Assembly (NCBI GenBank): GCA_011053005.1
Contig: DRHW01000002.1
Location: 124,001 to 188,000, forward strand
DNA length: 64,000 nt
Direction: 5' to 3'
Source: Methylophaga sp.
GTDB lineage: Bacteria > Pseudomonadota > Gammaproteobacteria > Nitrosococcales > Methylophagaceae
Part shown: positions 38,359-47,910 of the stretch, piece after piece
Numbering within the stretch: the first letter of the stretch is position 1
Layout: the number at the start of each line of letters is the position of its first letter
The notes under the pieces: model-generated
Told to the model about the DNA's origin: nothing
What the model saw: the letters and a program-made list of their open reading frames with translations, nothing else
Databases searched by the model: none
Made by a program: the position numbers and the translations under genes

Positions 38359-38429
38359 TGTTGGTCCTGATTAAATCTAACAGTATGTTTTATGAGGTCG
38401 TTAAACATCTTAACAATTGTATCGACTGA

Positions 38430-38490
38430 CTGCTTGGGGTCGAATAGCGACCTTTGAACGATTCGTCGATAATGTGCCAGAAACGGACAC
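38430..38490. repeat. dispersed intergenic repeat, copy 1
   Basis: A segment beginning CTGCTTGGGGTCGAATAGC and ending GTGCCAGAAACGGAC aligns with 42984-43046 at roughly three quarters identity by eye, with one or two gaps. A shorter related piece (TGCCAAAAGCGGTCATTC) lies at 36741-36758, next to the attC site. Confidence 0.55.
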
Positions 38491-38597
38491 TCAATTAATG
38501 GTCGTTTTATCTTTTTTGGGAGCTAGCTAGCATATATATATTTCAATCAAAACAAAGAGTTATCAAGGTAATGGATAGAATATGCATCCCTCGACAT

Positions 38598-39416
38598 TCA
38601 AATCGAAATACCTTTGGGTAGTGACAAGTAGGCCATCACCGCACTATCCCGAAAAGCTGTCATTTTATATTGTTGATTCTCACGATATTCTTTACAGAAA
38701 TCTATGGCATTTCCCTGTTGATGTAAAAACGTATTATGTTTAAGCCTAAGCAAGACCGACTTCCAGCCTTCTATGGCATCATGAGGCGGTGAAGGCAGTA
38801 CCGATAAAATACTTTCTGAGGCTGAAAACTGACTATTCACAGCCACCGCTAACATATCGTCATTCGCCTCTCCTAGCCAACATGCGCCACTATCAGCCAC
38901 AAAAATTAGCGGCATAAAGGGGGCTAATGCTGGGCAAATGTCATTTCGATACACCTTTACCTCCCAATAAGGTTCAGCTATTGTTACGAATTGCTCAAAA
39001 CTCGATATACCAGAGAAACCTGATTCGGCTAAGGCAACTATCTCAACCCTCGGCTTATTAGGGTTAACAGTGTCGTTTGATACATCTATATACCATTCTC
39101 CAACCAGTATTGCATTCTGAAAGTAATCATCTCTTAAAGAGCCCCATACCTTTTGAAACGTATCGCCATCATTCAGCCTATCGCAAATAAACGCTAGGCC
39201 AGGCTCCGTCGACTGGTGAAGCTTTTCTTGTAACAAGGTAAACACAGCATCTCGAATTTCTTTGCAGCGTCCTAGAGGATAGGGTTTACCGTTAAAATGA
39301 GGGTAACGCGGGGCCAGCTCTAAATCCACTAACAAGCGTAAATTCGCTAGGTCTTTCGTCACGGCTTCAAGCTGTTCTATCGTCCACATTACGCCAAGAT
39401 TAGATTTGTTTGTCAT
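38598..39416 (-). CDS. hypothetical protein, unknown function
   Basis: The 272-residue protein shows no signal peptide or membrane segment and I do not recognise it. It contains WTIEQLEAVTKDLANLRLLVDLELAPRYP near the start, a WYIDVSNDTVNPN segment and a DSGACWLGEANDD stretch that could be an active-site loop. The start ATG 39416 has GGGAG four bases upstream; an in-frame ATG ten codons earlier has none. The location in the accessory region suggests recent acquisition. Confidence 0.55.
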   Translation of the reverse strand: MTNKSNLGVMWTIEQLEAVTKDLANLRLLVDLELAPRYPHFNGKPYPLGRCKEIRDAVFTLLQEKLHQSTEPGLAFICDRLNDGDTFQKVWGSLRDDYFQNAILVGEWYIDVSNDTVNPNKPRVEIVALAESGFSGISSFEQFVTIAEPYWEVKVYRNDICPALAPFMPLIFVADSGACWLGEANDDMLAVAVNSQFSASESILSVLPSPPHDAIEGWKSVLLRLKHNTFLHQQGNAIDFCKEYRENQQYKMTAFRDSAVMAYLSLPKGISI

Positions 39417-39779
39417 ACTGCTCCCAATAATTGCTATAGCAAACATTCGCCTTGCGTGAACGCTCCCTTATTACGCTAATGAACCCATCAATGTAGGAAG
39501 TTAGATTGAACAAAAAGTACGCTGCTTCGATAGCATCGACACATAAACAGCTCATAGTTAAGCTGCATCAAGACTCAAGCAGGACGGGCAATAGAATGAA
39601 CAATGCACGTTCAACAGCCTGTAATTTAAGTCTTTAAAACACCATCAAGTCAGAAAACATGTGTAAAAATGAAAATTAAGATATTTATTTTGTATCAACT
39701 TATTGTACCCCGATGGAAGTACACGTATAAATACAAAATTAAACTGAGCTACAAACCACAGAAGGATTTTGAAACTGTC

Positions 39780-42062
39780 ATGAATAAAGCATATAAAGTC
39801 ATTTGGAGCGTCAGTCGTCAAGCATGGGTGATTGTGGGGGAGCTGACCAAAGGAAAAAGCAAAAGCAGCGCGGCAACATCAGTGAACAAACTCACGCACA
39901 CTATCAGCACCGGACTATTGGCTTCAGGGCTCAGTCTTATTGCAATACCTGCATTGGCTGCACCTGATTTTTATTGGAGCACGACTACGGGCGACTGGTT
40001 TACAGAGGGTAACTGGTCTTCTAATCTTGTCCCGACTTCTAGTAGTGGCGCTACCTTTATCGATAATGGTGGCACAGCCCAAATCACTTCTGGTACGGCC
40101 CAGGCTCAATACCTTTATGTCGGTAATGTCAGCGCAGGTAGTATTGCCATCTCCAACGGTGGCTCGCTCAGTGTTGCAGATACCTACATAGGTTTTGATC
40201 CTGGTAGCACAGGTATCGTCACGGTCGATGGTAGCGGCTCCAGCTTGAACAGCGATATACTTTATTTGGGCTATTATCCCAGTAGCAATGGCAGTCTTGT
40301 TATCAGCAACAATGGCGTCGTGAGTGTTAATTCAGGTGCCGGCATACTTAATATTACAAGCGGCAATTTTAATTCTACCGCCACACTAAGTATTGGCGCA
40401 GCCAGTGGTGACACGGCTGTCGAAGCTGGCACGCTCAGTGCTAGCACCGTGCGATTTGGTAATGGAGCAGGCTCGTTAATCTTTAACCATACCAACACCG
40501 CCTATGATTTTGCGCCCAATATTTCAGGTACGGGCACGATTAAATTATTAGCAGGAAGTACGCATTTTTCAGGTGACTTAAGCACTTATAATGCCGGCAC
40601 GCTGACTGTGGATGGCGGTACCTTAGCTATTCACAGTGGTGACACTTTGTCATTAAATGGCGATTACACGCAAACTACAGATGGTCATCTTTCGATTGGT
40701 GTGGCTGATGATTCAACCTTTGGTAAGCTTGCTGTTGCTGGCACCGCGACACTTGCCAATAATGCCAAAATCAATATCAACGTAACCGATCCTAATTTTA
40801 GCTTTACCACTACAAACATGGTTAACATCATTTCGGCGTATACACTCGTATCTGATGGCACATTTGCGGTAACCGATAACTCACTGCTGTTTGATTTTGG
40901 TGCCGTTAAAAATGGCAATGCGGTTGACCTTACGTTGGCCGCTGCTACATCAGCTAAAACAGTCACCTCTAGTGCAATGCGACAAGCTAAGCCTGCAGCA
41001 TTAGGTGCAGCAAAAGCCATTGATGCGGTGATTGCTTCTAATCCTTCGAGCACACTAGCAACAAACTTTGTCAGCCTCACCACTGAGAGAGAGGTCGCTA
41101 ACGCGATTGAATCATCGCTTCCAGGCGTATCAGGCGGCATGGCTCAATTGACCAATACGGCTACTGGTGCAATGACAGCTGTCGTTTCCTCTCGCCAAGA
41201 TACACAGCAAGGGCTTTCATCGGGTGATGAGTTTATGACTGACCGTCATATTTGGTTTAAACCTTTTGGTGGCTGGACAAAACAAGATCTCCGTCAAAGT
41301 GTATCTGGCTATGACATTGATAGTTACGGTTTAGCCATGGGTGTGGATGGTGATGTGTCGTCAGCATGGAATGTCGGTGCTGCGTTTGCTTATATTAATA
41401 GTGATGTTGAAAGCAATTTAGCTGCCGGCGCTCAAACGATTGATATGAATAGCTACTTAGCAAAGGTTTACGCCACAATGACGCTTGATGCGACGACGGC
41501 CTTAAACCTGCAAGCAGGTTTTGGTATTTCGGACTATGACAGCAATCGTCGTATTTTCAATGGCGATGTTGCTAATGCTAATTACGATAGCTGGAATAGC
41601 CAGTTAAGTGCTGAGTTAGAACGTAGCTACCAAGTAAATGATAAAACAAAGCTAACGCCATATGTGCATGCTGATTATAGTTACGTCAATGTAGATGGCT
41701 ATCGTGAATCTGGGGCCGGCGCTCTAAGTTTAAATGTTGATAATGATAGTGCTGATAGCCTCATCATCGGTACAGGTATTAAAGCAAATCATGCCGCATC
41801 AGACAGTCTATTGCTAATGGCTAATGCTGGCATTGGTTATGATGTGATGACCGACCGTTCAAGTCTAACGTCTTCGTTTTCAGGTGGTGGCGCACAATTT
41901 ACTACGGATGGTATTGAACCGGATGAATGGGTTTATAACGCAGGCTTCGGCGCTAAGTATAGTTTAGACAATGGCACTGAAATCACTGCAAGCTACAATA
42001 TTGATGCGCGCCAAGATTATACCGACCAATCGGTGAGTGCTAATTTTAGAATGATGTTCTAA
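39780..42062 (+). CDS. type Va autotransporter with ESPR signal
   Basis: The 760-residue protein starts with an extended signal peptide region, MNKAYKVIWSVSRQAWVIVGE, followed by a hydrophobic segment cleaved near PALAA (about 61). The passenger (about 62-440) has DFYWSTTTGDWFTEGNWS and Gly/Ser/Asn-rich repeats of the type associated with T5SS and PEP-CTERM proteins, predicted to be a β-helix. The C-terminal autotransporter barrel runs from about 487 (WFKPFGGW) to the terminal Phe. Export is by the Sec and BAM routes; the role is probably adhesion. The frame is open upstream, but the ESPR fixes the start. An AAGGA lies 13-14 bases before ATG 39780. Confidence 0.88.
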   Translation: MNKAYKVIWSVSRQAWVIVGELTKGKSKSSAATSVNKLTHTISTGLLASGLSLIAIPALAAPDFYWSTTTGDWFTEGNWSSNLVPTSSSGATFIDNGGTAQITSGTAQAQYLYVGNVSAGSIAISNGGSLSVADTYIGFDPGSTGIVTVDGSGSSLNSDILYLGYYPSSNGSLVISNNGVVSVNSGAGILNITSGNFNSTATLSIGAASGDTAVEAGTLSASTVRFGNGAGSLIFNHTNTAYDFAPNISGTGTIKLLAGSTHFSGDLSTYNAGTLTVDGGTLAIHSGDTLSLNGDYTQTTDGHLSIGVADDSTFGKLAVAGTATLANNAKININVTDPNFSFTTTNMVNIISAYTLVSDGTFAVTDNSLLFDFGAVKNGNAVDLTLAAATSAKTVTSSAMRQAKPAALGAAKAIDAVIASNPSSTLATNFVSLTTEREVANAIESSLPGVSGGMAQLTNTATGAMTAVVSSRQDTQQGLSSGDEFMTDRHIWFKPFGGWTKQDLRQSVSGYDIDSYGLAMGVDGDVSSAWNVGAAFAYINSDVESNLAAGAQTIDMNSYLAKVYATMTLDATTALNLQAGFGISDYDSNRRIFNGDVANANYDSWNSQLSAELERSYQVNDKTKLTPYVHADYSYVNVDGYRESGAGALSLNVDNDSADSLIIGTGIKANHAASDSLLLMANAGIGYDVMTDRSSLTSSFSGGGAQFTTDGIEPDEWVYNAGFGAKYSLDNGTEITASYNIDARQDYTDQSVSANFRMMF

Positions 42063-42083
42063 GCTTACATTACAATAAATAAT

Positions 42084-42110
42084 AAAAGGCACCTACGGGT
42101 GCCTTTTATG
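42084..42110. terminator. terminator of the autotransporter gene
   Basis: A 10-bp stem (AAAAGGCACC with GGTGCCTTTT) and 4-base loop with A and T runs at both ends. Confidence 0.85.
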
Positions 42111-42131
42111 TTCAGGAGTTACACTGAAACC

Positions 42132-42974
42132 ATGAATGACATATTACTACACCGGTGTAAAACCACAACGTTATGGTTGTCTCTCCTCCTGCTATCTGCC
42201 TGCGTCACGCTACCATCAACACAGCAACGCGGCGACACTGCAAAGCAACTTGCAAGAAGTCATCATTGGCAAGCAGAGCTTATTCAAACATCACACTTTG
42301 ATTTGCTCAGTTACCAGCCAATGCAACATACAAAAGAAACGTTACTAACTGTCTATATTGAAGGTGATGGTTTGGCATGGCTCACTAAAAACATCGTATC
42401 GGCGGACCCAACACCGATTAACCCGACAGGACTTAAACTAGCCCTCAGTCATCGACATGGTAATACAGTTTATTTAGCTAGACCTTGTCAGTACACAGGT
42501 GGCTCTAAAGCCAGGAACTGTAATAAGCATTATTGGACAGACAGTCGCTTTGCAGAAGAGGTCATCGCATCGAGCAACGAAGCAATAAACAGCCTTAAAG
42601 CTGAGTTTGGAGCAGAACAGCTGCAACTGGTAGGGTATTCAGGTGGTGGTGCTGTTGCTGCGTTAATATCAGCAAGACGCGATGATGTTACAAGGCTCAT
42701 CACAGTTGCCGGTAATCTTAATCATCAGGCATGGACAACCTATTACAACATAAGTCCATTGACTGGTTCACTTGACCCTGCCGACTATCGACAGCAATTA
42801 GCCCGTATTAAACAGGTTCACTTTGTTGGGAGTGACGACAAAGTGATGCCACCTTTTTTAGCGCAACACTTTGTAGCAAGCTTACCTAGTAGCACTCAGG
42901 CGAAAGTAATTATAGTGCCAAGCCAAGCACATCGTTGTTGCTGGGATGAAATTTGGAGTGATTTAGTAATTTAA
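42132..42974 (+). CDS. lipoprotein with α/β-hydrolase fold
   Basis: The 280-residue product has a lipoprotein signal (LLLLSA-C24) and a hydrolase core with VYIEGDGLAW (oxyanion region), nucleophile elbow GYSGGG, a VGSDDKVMPP acid loop and a C-terminal PSQAHRCCW histidine. Substrate is unknown; esterase or lipase activity is expected. I start at ATG 42132, which gives a normal signal peptide; ATGs at 42099 and 42108 lie in the terminator of the previous gene. It could be transcribed by read-through from the autotransporter gene. Confidence 0.78.
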   Translation: MNDILLHRCKTTTLWLSLLLLSACVTLPSTQQRGDTAKQLARSHHWQAELIQTSHFDLLSYQPMQHTKETLLTVYIEGDGLAWLTKNIVSADPTPINPTGLKLALSHRHGNTVYLARPCQYTGGSKARNCNKHYWTDSRFAEEVIASSNEAINSLKAEFGAEQLQLVGYSGGGAVAALISARRDDVTRLITVAGNLNHQAWTTYYNISPLTGSLDPADYRQQLARIKQVHFVGSDDKVMPPFLAQHFVASLPSSTQAKVIIVPSQAHRCCWDEIWSDLVI

Positions 42975-42983
42975 TTTAAATAT

Positions 42984-43046
42984 CTGCTTTGGGTCGATAG
43001 CTGACTTTTTAACAATCCGCCTCTAACGTGCCAGCAACAGACAAAC
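42984..43046. repeat. dispersed intergenic repeat, copy 2
   Basis: Begins CTGCTTTGGGTCGATAGC and ends GTGCCAGCAACAGAC; related to 38430-38490. The rest of 42975-43291 has no gene. A weak AT-rich hairpin near 43267-43300 overlaps the psd stop and could be its terminator. Confidence 0.55.
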
Positions 43047-43291
43047 CACGCGCGCTCAATGGGCAGTGGTTTCATGAATACCCTAATACAAAATCCCATA
43101 ATGCTTGAAATGTAACTGAGCCAACTAGTAAACAGCTGTAAAACAGTTAACCTTTAGTCGTTTTCAAAAAACTAAAACGGCACACTCCTAGCAAATATGT
43201 AACCTTGCTTTTTGGTGGCGGAACCCTTGTCGCATATTGATGTTGATTAAAAATCTTTATGCCTATTCTTTAAAAATTTAAATCGTCTTTT

Positions 43292-44200
43292 TTAAGATTT
43301 AACAACCCCATCAATCATCGCCTGACCGAGTTGGATCGCAGAACCCGCTTCTAATTCATCTTTAAACAATTCTGATTCTAAGGGCAATAACATCACCACT
43401 GTTGATCCCATATTGAACCGGCCCATTTCTTCACCTTTTTGTAAGGTAATTGCTTGTTCACCATGATAATCCCAATGTTGAATATTTTTACTATAAGGCG
43501 GTGTGATCATGCCTGACCACACGGTTTCCATGCTCCCAACAAAGATAGCGCCTACTAAGACCATCACAATAGGCCCTAATTCGGTATCAAAAACAGTAAC
43601 GACACGTTCATTTCGCGCAAACAACCTTGGTACAGAACGCGCTGTTCGTGGATTAACTGAAAATAACTTACCTGGAATATAAGTCATTTGTCGTAATGTT
43701 CCGGTTAACGGCATATGAATACGGTGATAATCTTTGGGTGATAAATAAATTGTTGCAAACTGCCCTTGATCAAATCGTTTGGCTAATAATTCATCGCCAC
43801 CCAATAATTCTAATACGCTATATTCGCGACCTTTTGCTTGCACAATGCGTCCTTGAACAACATTACCGATTTGGCTAACAACACCATCTACTGGCGATGT
43901 AATGACGCCTTCTCCAGCATCAATAGGTCTTACGCCAGCGCGTAATTCTCGCGTAAAAAAAGCATTAAAACTTGGGAAAAAGTCTAAATCCGTTTGCGCA
44001 GCTTCGCTGATATTTACCTTATATTTCGCGGTAATAAACCGGATAAAACTATTTTTAAACCACGTTACTTCGCTACGTGTCAGCTTATGCATCCATACTG
44101 ATAAGGTATGTTGAGGAATAAGATACTGAGGTAGAGTGATTATTTTGTCCCATAATGTTGCATCATTTTTTTGTGAACGATTCGTCTTGTTTGTAGCCAA
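43292..44200 (-). CDS. psd: phosphatidylserine decarboxylase
   Basis: The 302-residue proenzyme converts phosphatidylserine to phosphatidylethanolamine. It self-cleaves at GST (S266 becomes the pyruvoyl group), with D105 (SPVDG) and H162 (YHRIHMP) as the Asp-His-Ser cleavage triad. Length matches E. coli Psd (322) within range. The start is TTG 44200, preceded by AGGGG at 9 bases. It faces the intergenic repeat and is divergent from the flagellar operon by 79 bases. Confidence 0.95.
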   Translation of the reverse strand: MATNKTNRSQKNDATLWDKIITLPQYLIPQHTLSVWMHKLTRSEVTWFKNSFIRFITAKYKVNISEAAQTDLDFFPSFNAFFTRELRAGVRPIDAGEGVITSPVDGVVSQIGNVVQGRIVQAKGREYSVLELLGGDELLAKRFDQGQFATIYLSPKDYHRIHMPLTGTLRQMTYIPGKLFSVNPRTARSVPRLFARNERVVTVFDTELGPIVMVLVGAIFVGSMETVWSGMITPPYSKNIQHWDYHGEQAITLQKGEEMGRFNMGSTVVMLLPLESELFKDELEAGSAIQLGQAMIDGVVKS

Positions 44201-44279
44201 TTGTATTCTGCCCCTTTCGTGTATCGGTTAAGCTTGTCATAATTTTGTTTTTGATCTGAAACCGTGAGTATATCAAGCT

Positions 44280-44690
44280 ATGCATAAATCTATTCAAATC
44301 CTATTCATGCTGTTGCTATCAATAATGGTTTTGCCAACGTGGGCTGATGATGAGCCCGCTCCAGCAAAAGCTATTTATTTCGCGATAGACGAACCATTTA
44401 CTATTAATTTTTTAACTCAAAGTAATCAACAAGCACGCTATTTACAGATAAAAGTCACATTAATGGCACATGACCAAGCGATAATTGACAGTGCTGCATT
44501 AAATTCACCGATGTTACAAGATGCCTTACGATCTTTATTTACTGCTCAAACACTAGAAACCGTAAACTCTGTCACAGGACGAGAAGCCTTACAAACAGCC
44601 TCTTTGAATACCGTTAAGAGTATTTTAAAAGAGGAAACCGGCAAAGATAATATTGATAACGTTTATTTCACCAGCTTTATTTTGCAATAA
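44280..44690 (+). CDS. FliL-like protein, first copy
   Basis: The 136-residue protein has a short signal peptide (cleavage near WADD, about 22) and a FliL domain (AIYFAIDEPFTINFL ... ARYLQIKVTLMAHDQAIIDSAALNSPMLQDAL ... FTSFILQ). Unlike true FliL it appears fully exported rather than anchored by a central membrane helix. It precedes fliL by 51 bases and may come from duplication. It could act at the stator-rotor interface, as FliL does. No ribosome site is clear. Confidence 0.78.
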   Translation: MHKSIQILFMLLLSIMVLPTWADDEPAPAKAIYFAIDEPFTINFLTQSNQQARYLQIKVTLMAHDQAIIDSAALNSPMLQDALRSLFTAQTLETVNSVTGREALQTASLNTVKSILKEETGKDNIDNVYFTSFILQ

Positions 44691-44741
44691 ACAGGCACAT
44701 TATTTGCTAATTTAAATTTAACAATCATAGGGAAAGTCGAC

Positions 44742-45242
44742 ATGGCAGAAACACAAGACGATATAGAGATTATTGACGCTGGCGGTAAAAAATCTAAATT
44801 AGTGATCATTATCATTGCCGTAGTGGTTTTAGTACTTGCTGGTGTAGGTGCTATGATGTTTTTAGGTGGCGATGATGAAGCTGAGGTAACAGATGAAGCA
44901 GCCGTTACCGTCAAGCAAGCACCTATTTATTACACTATCGAAAAACCGCTCATCGTTAACTTTAGCGAACAAAGCAACGGCGCAGCACGATATTTATCGG
45001 TCAAATTAAAAGTAATGGCACGCGATCAAGTTGTTATTGATGCCTTCACGCTCAATGAACCTGCAATCCAACATGAATTACTGATGCTGTTCTTAAGTCA
45101 AAAATATGACGAACTCAATACACCCGAGGGCACTAAAGCATTACAAGAAAAAACGCTTGCTACGATTAATGAAGTATTGAAAGCTGAAAATACACCCGGT
45201 GAATTAGAATCAGTTTATTTCACTAGTTTGCTGATGCAATAA
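44742..45242 (+). CDS. fliL: flagellar basal body-associated protein FliL
   Basis: The 166-residue protein has a cytosolic N-terminus, one membrane helix at about 22-41, an acidic linker and the FliL domain (YYTIEKPLIVNFSEQSNGAARYLSVKLKVMARDQVVIDAF). FliL associates with stators and supports torque at high load. It lies four bases before fliM, in the normal order. The FliL domain resembles the one encoded just upstream. Confidence 0.92.
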   Translation: MAETQDDIEIIDAGGKKSKLVIIIIAVVVLVLAGVGAMMFLGGDDEAEVTDEAAVTVKQAPIYYTIEKPLIVNFSEQSNGAARYLSVKLKVMARDQVVIDAFTLNEPAIQHELLMLFLSQKYDELNTPEGTKALQEKTLATINEVLKAENTPGELESVYFTSLLMQ

Positions 45243-45246
45243 GACG

Positions 45247-46263
45247 ATGGCTGTTCACGATATACTTTCACAAGATGAGGTCGATGCGCTACTAAATGGC
45301 ATGGGCGGTGGTGATATTGAAACATCTGCAGAAGAAGTAGATAAGGGTAGCACCCGAAATTATGATTTCGGCAATGAAGATCGCATTATTCGTGGACGCA
45401 TGCCAACACTGGAAATGGTCAATGAGCGTTTTGGCCGTCTTTTCCGAATAAGCCTTTTTAACATGCTACGTCGTTCAGCTGAGATCTCCGTTACTGGCGT
45501 GCAAGTAATGAAGTTTTCTGAATACATTCATACCTTATTTGTACCGACCAGCTTAAATTTAATTCATATGCATCCACTACGTGGGACGGGTTTAATTGTA
45601 TTAGAACCTAAACTTGTATTCACAATCCTTGATAATTATTTTGGTGGAGATGGTCGCTTTCAAGCCCGAATTGAAGGTCGTGAGTTCACCGCTACTGAAC
45701 TGCGTGTTATTCGAATGGTATTGGATATATGCTTTGAGACCCTAAGAGAAGCATGGTCTCCGGTTATGGATGTCAGGTTTGAATTTGTGAGCCATGAGGT
45801 TAATCCTCAGTTTGCTAATATCGTGAGCCCGAGTGAAGTACTGGTTATTTCTACCTTTCATATCGAATTAGACGGCGGCGGTGGCGATATTCATCTGACA
45901 CTTCCTTATTCAATGTTAGAACCTATCCGAGAACTACTCGATACAGGCTTGCAGAGTGATAGCGCGTCTGATGATGGCCGCTGGGCAGCATCGATGAAAG
46001 AAGAAATATTAAGTGCAGATATTCAGTTAACCGCGCAGTTAGCTCAAGTTAAATATAGCTTACGAAAAATACTGAGTTTTAAAACGGGCGATATTATTCC
46101 AATTGATATGCCAAAGTCGGTCGTTGTAAAAGCTGAACAAATACCGATTTTTAATGCTACTTTTGGTGAACATAAAAATAACGTAGCATTAAAAATGACC
46201 AGTTTGATTGAGCATCCTAAGGACACGACACCTCAATACCATCTCCAGAAGAGTAAAAAATAA
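45247..46263 (+). CDS. fliM: flagellar motor switch protein FliM
   Basis: The 338-residue protein begins with the CheY-P-binding peptide region ILSQDEVDALLNGM, continues with the CheC-like middle domain (RMPTLEMVNERFGRLF; GGDGRF) and the C-terminal SpoA domain with VVKAEQIPIFNATFG. It forms the C-ring and switches rotation on binding CheY-P. ATG 45247 follows four bases after fliL; its stop overlaps the fliN start by one base. Confidence 0.96.
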   Translation: MAVHDILSQDEVDALLNGMGGGDIETSAEEVDKGSTRNYDFGNEDRIIRGRMPTLEMVNERFGRLFRISLFNMLRRSAEISVTGVQVMKFSEYIHTLFVPTSLNLIHMHPLRGTGLIVLEPKLVFTILDNYFGGDGRFQARIEGREFTATELRVIRMVLDICFETLREAWSPVMDVRFEFVSHEVNPQFANIVSPSEVLVISTFHIELDGGGGDIHLTLPYSMLEPIRELLDTGLQSDSASDDGRWAASMKEEILSADIQLTAQLAQVKYSLRKILSFKTGDIIPIDMPKSVVVKAEQIPIFNATFGEHKNNVALKMTSLIEHPKDTTPQYHLQKSKK

Positions 46264-46715
46264 TGAGTGAAGATAATAAAACGGACCAAGAAGTTGCTGA
46301 TGAATGGGCATCTGCATTAGAAGAACAAGGCACCGATACTAATGAAGATGAAGATCCATGGGCCGCGGCATTAGAAGAACAAGCTGATTCTGAACAAGCC
46401 AATCCTGCTCCTATTACTCAGCTTGATGATGATGCTAAGCCTCGCTCTCATGCTGAATTAGACTTAGATATGGTGCTGGATATTCCCGTCACCATATCAA
46501 TGGAAATTGGTCGTACTAAAATCAATATTCGTAATCTACTCCAACTTAGCCAAGGCTCTGTTGTGGAATTAGATCGTCTTGCTGGTGAACCGATGGACGT
46601 ATTGGTTAATGACACCCTGATCGCACATGGCGAAGTGGTCGTCGTCAATGACAAGTTTGGTATTCGCTTAACGGATGTTATCAGCGCTGAAGAACGCATT
46701 AAAAAATTGCGATGA
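46263..46715 (+). CDS. fliN: flagellar motor switch protein FliN
   Basis: The 150-residue protein has an acidic N-terminal region of about 70 residues with a repeated motif of the type EWASALEEQG / PWAAALEEQA, then the SpoA domain DMVLDIPVTISMEIGRTKINIRNLLQLSQGSVVELDRLAGEPMDVLVN. It forms the lower C-ring with FliM. Length is normal for Pseudomonas-type FliN. It overlaps fliM by one base and fliO by four. Confidence 0.96.
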   Translation: MSEDNKTDQEVADEWASALEEQGTDTNEDEDPWAAALEEQADSEQANPAPITQLDDDAKPRSHAELDLDMVLDIPVTISMEIGRTKINIRNLLQLSQGSVVELDRLAGEPMDVLVNDTLIAHGEVVVVNDKFGIRLTDVISAEERIKKLR

Positions 46716-47170
46716 AGGCTTATATATTAAAATTAATCGGCATATTGGGCCTTAGTTTATGGTCTGCAATGGGATTTACGGCTGAACAAAGTAGTACATT
46801 TGACGCTAAAACATTAACCACCCCGCCCGTCACAACCAGTGCATTATTAGAAACCATATTAGGTTTATTCATCGTGCTCGCCTGTATCGCTTTTTTAGCT
46901 TGGTTATTACGACGAACAGGTCGCTTTCAATCATCTGCAAATGGCGAAATGAAAATAATTACCAGCTTGGCATTAGGCCCACGTGAACGTGCAGTACTTT
47001 TACAAGTAGGCGAACAACAAATATTAGTGGGAGTAACGGCACAAAGCGTACAAACCTTGCATATTCTTGATACGCCAATAAGCACAATGCCCACCAAAGC
47101 GAATTCTAGTACTCATTCTAATTTCGCCGAAAAATTGCAGCAAATGATGCAACAGAGAACAAAATCATGA
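46712..47170 (+). CDS. fliO: flagellar biosynthesis protein FliO
   Basis: The 152-residue protein has a signal-like N-terminus (cleavage near FTA), a membrane helix at about 44-66 ([21 protein letters not shown]) and a cytosolic tail with [27 protein letters not shown], the FliO signature. It assists FliP/FliR core assembly. ATGA overlaps occur at both ends. Confidence 0.93.
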   Translation: MKAYILKLIGILGLSLWSAMGFTAEQSSTFDAKTLTTPPVTTSALLETILGLFIVLACIAFLAWLLRRTGRFQSSANGEMKIITSLALGPRERAVLLQVGEQQILVGVTAQSVQTLHILDTPISTMPTKANSSTHSNFAEKLQQMMQQRTKS

Positions 47171-47910
47171 TCCGCTTTGTACTCAGTTTAGGCTTATTGT
47201 TTATGCCTTTATTTGCCATGGCTGCCGACCCTGGCATTCCAGCACTGACACTAACAACAGCGCCAGATGGCGGACAAAATTACACTGTAACGCTACAAAT
47301 TTTGGCATTAATGACGGTTCTAACATTATTGCCAGCAGCATTAATGATGATGACGTCATTTACTCGTATCATTATTGTCTTATCTATTTTACGTCAAGCC
47401 ATGGGCGTGCAATCGACACCATCAAATCAAGTGCTTATCGGTTTATCATTATTCTTAACCTTTTTCATCATGAATCCTGTGTTTGATGCCGCCTACCAAA
47501 ATGGGGTTAAACCTTATATGGATGGCCAAATGGAAATGATGCCAGCCGTGGAAAATGCGAGCCTGCCTTTTAAAAAATTCATGTTGGCCCAAACCCGTGA
47601 AACAGATATTGAATTATTCGCAGGCATCTCAGGACATCCCGCTATCAATACTGCCGAAGATGTACCTTTTAGTTTATTACTCCCAGCATTTGTCACCAGC
47701 GAATTAAAAACGGCTTTCCAAATTGGCTTCTTAATATTTATTCCATTTTTAATCATAGACTTAGTAGTCGCCAGTGTTTTAATGGCAATGGGCATGATGA
47801 TGTTATCACCCATGCTGATTTCCTTACCCTTTAAGCTCATGCTGTTCGTTTTAATTGATGGCTGGGCATTATTAATGGGTACTCTAGCTTCTAGTTTTTA
47901 CGTATCGTGA
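47167..47910 (+). CDS. fliP: flagellar biosynthetic protein FliP
   Basis: The 247-residue protein has a cleavable signal peptide (after AMA, about 18) and four membrane segments. Family signatures include [26 protein letters not shown] and [10 protein letters not shown], and the C-terminal [20 protein letters not shown]. It forms the export-gate core with FliQ and FliR. Translation is coupled by four-base overlaps. Confidence 0.96.
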   Translation: MIRFVLSLGLLFMPLFAMAADPGIPALTLTTAPDGGQNYTVTLQILALMTVLTLLPAALMMMTSFTRIIIVLSILRQAMGVQSTPSNQVLIGLSLFLTFFIMNPVFDAAYQNGVKPYMDGQMEMMPAVENASLPFKKFMLAQTRETDIELFAGISGHPAINTAEDVPFSLLLPAFVTSELKTAFQIGFLIFIPFLIIDLVVASVLMAMGMMMLSPMLISLPFKLMLFVLIDGWALLMGTLASSFYVS

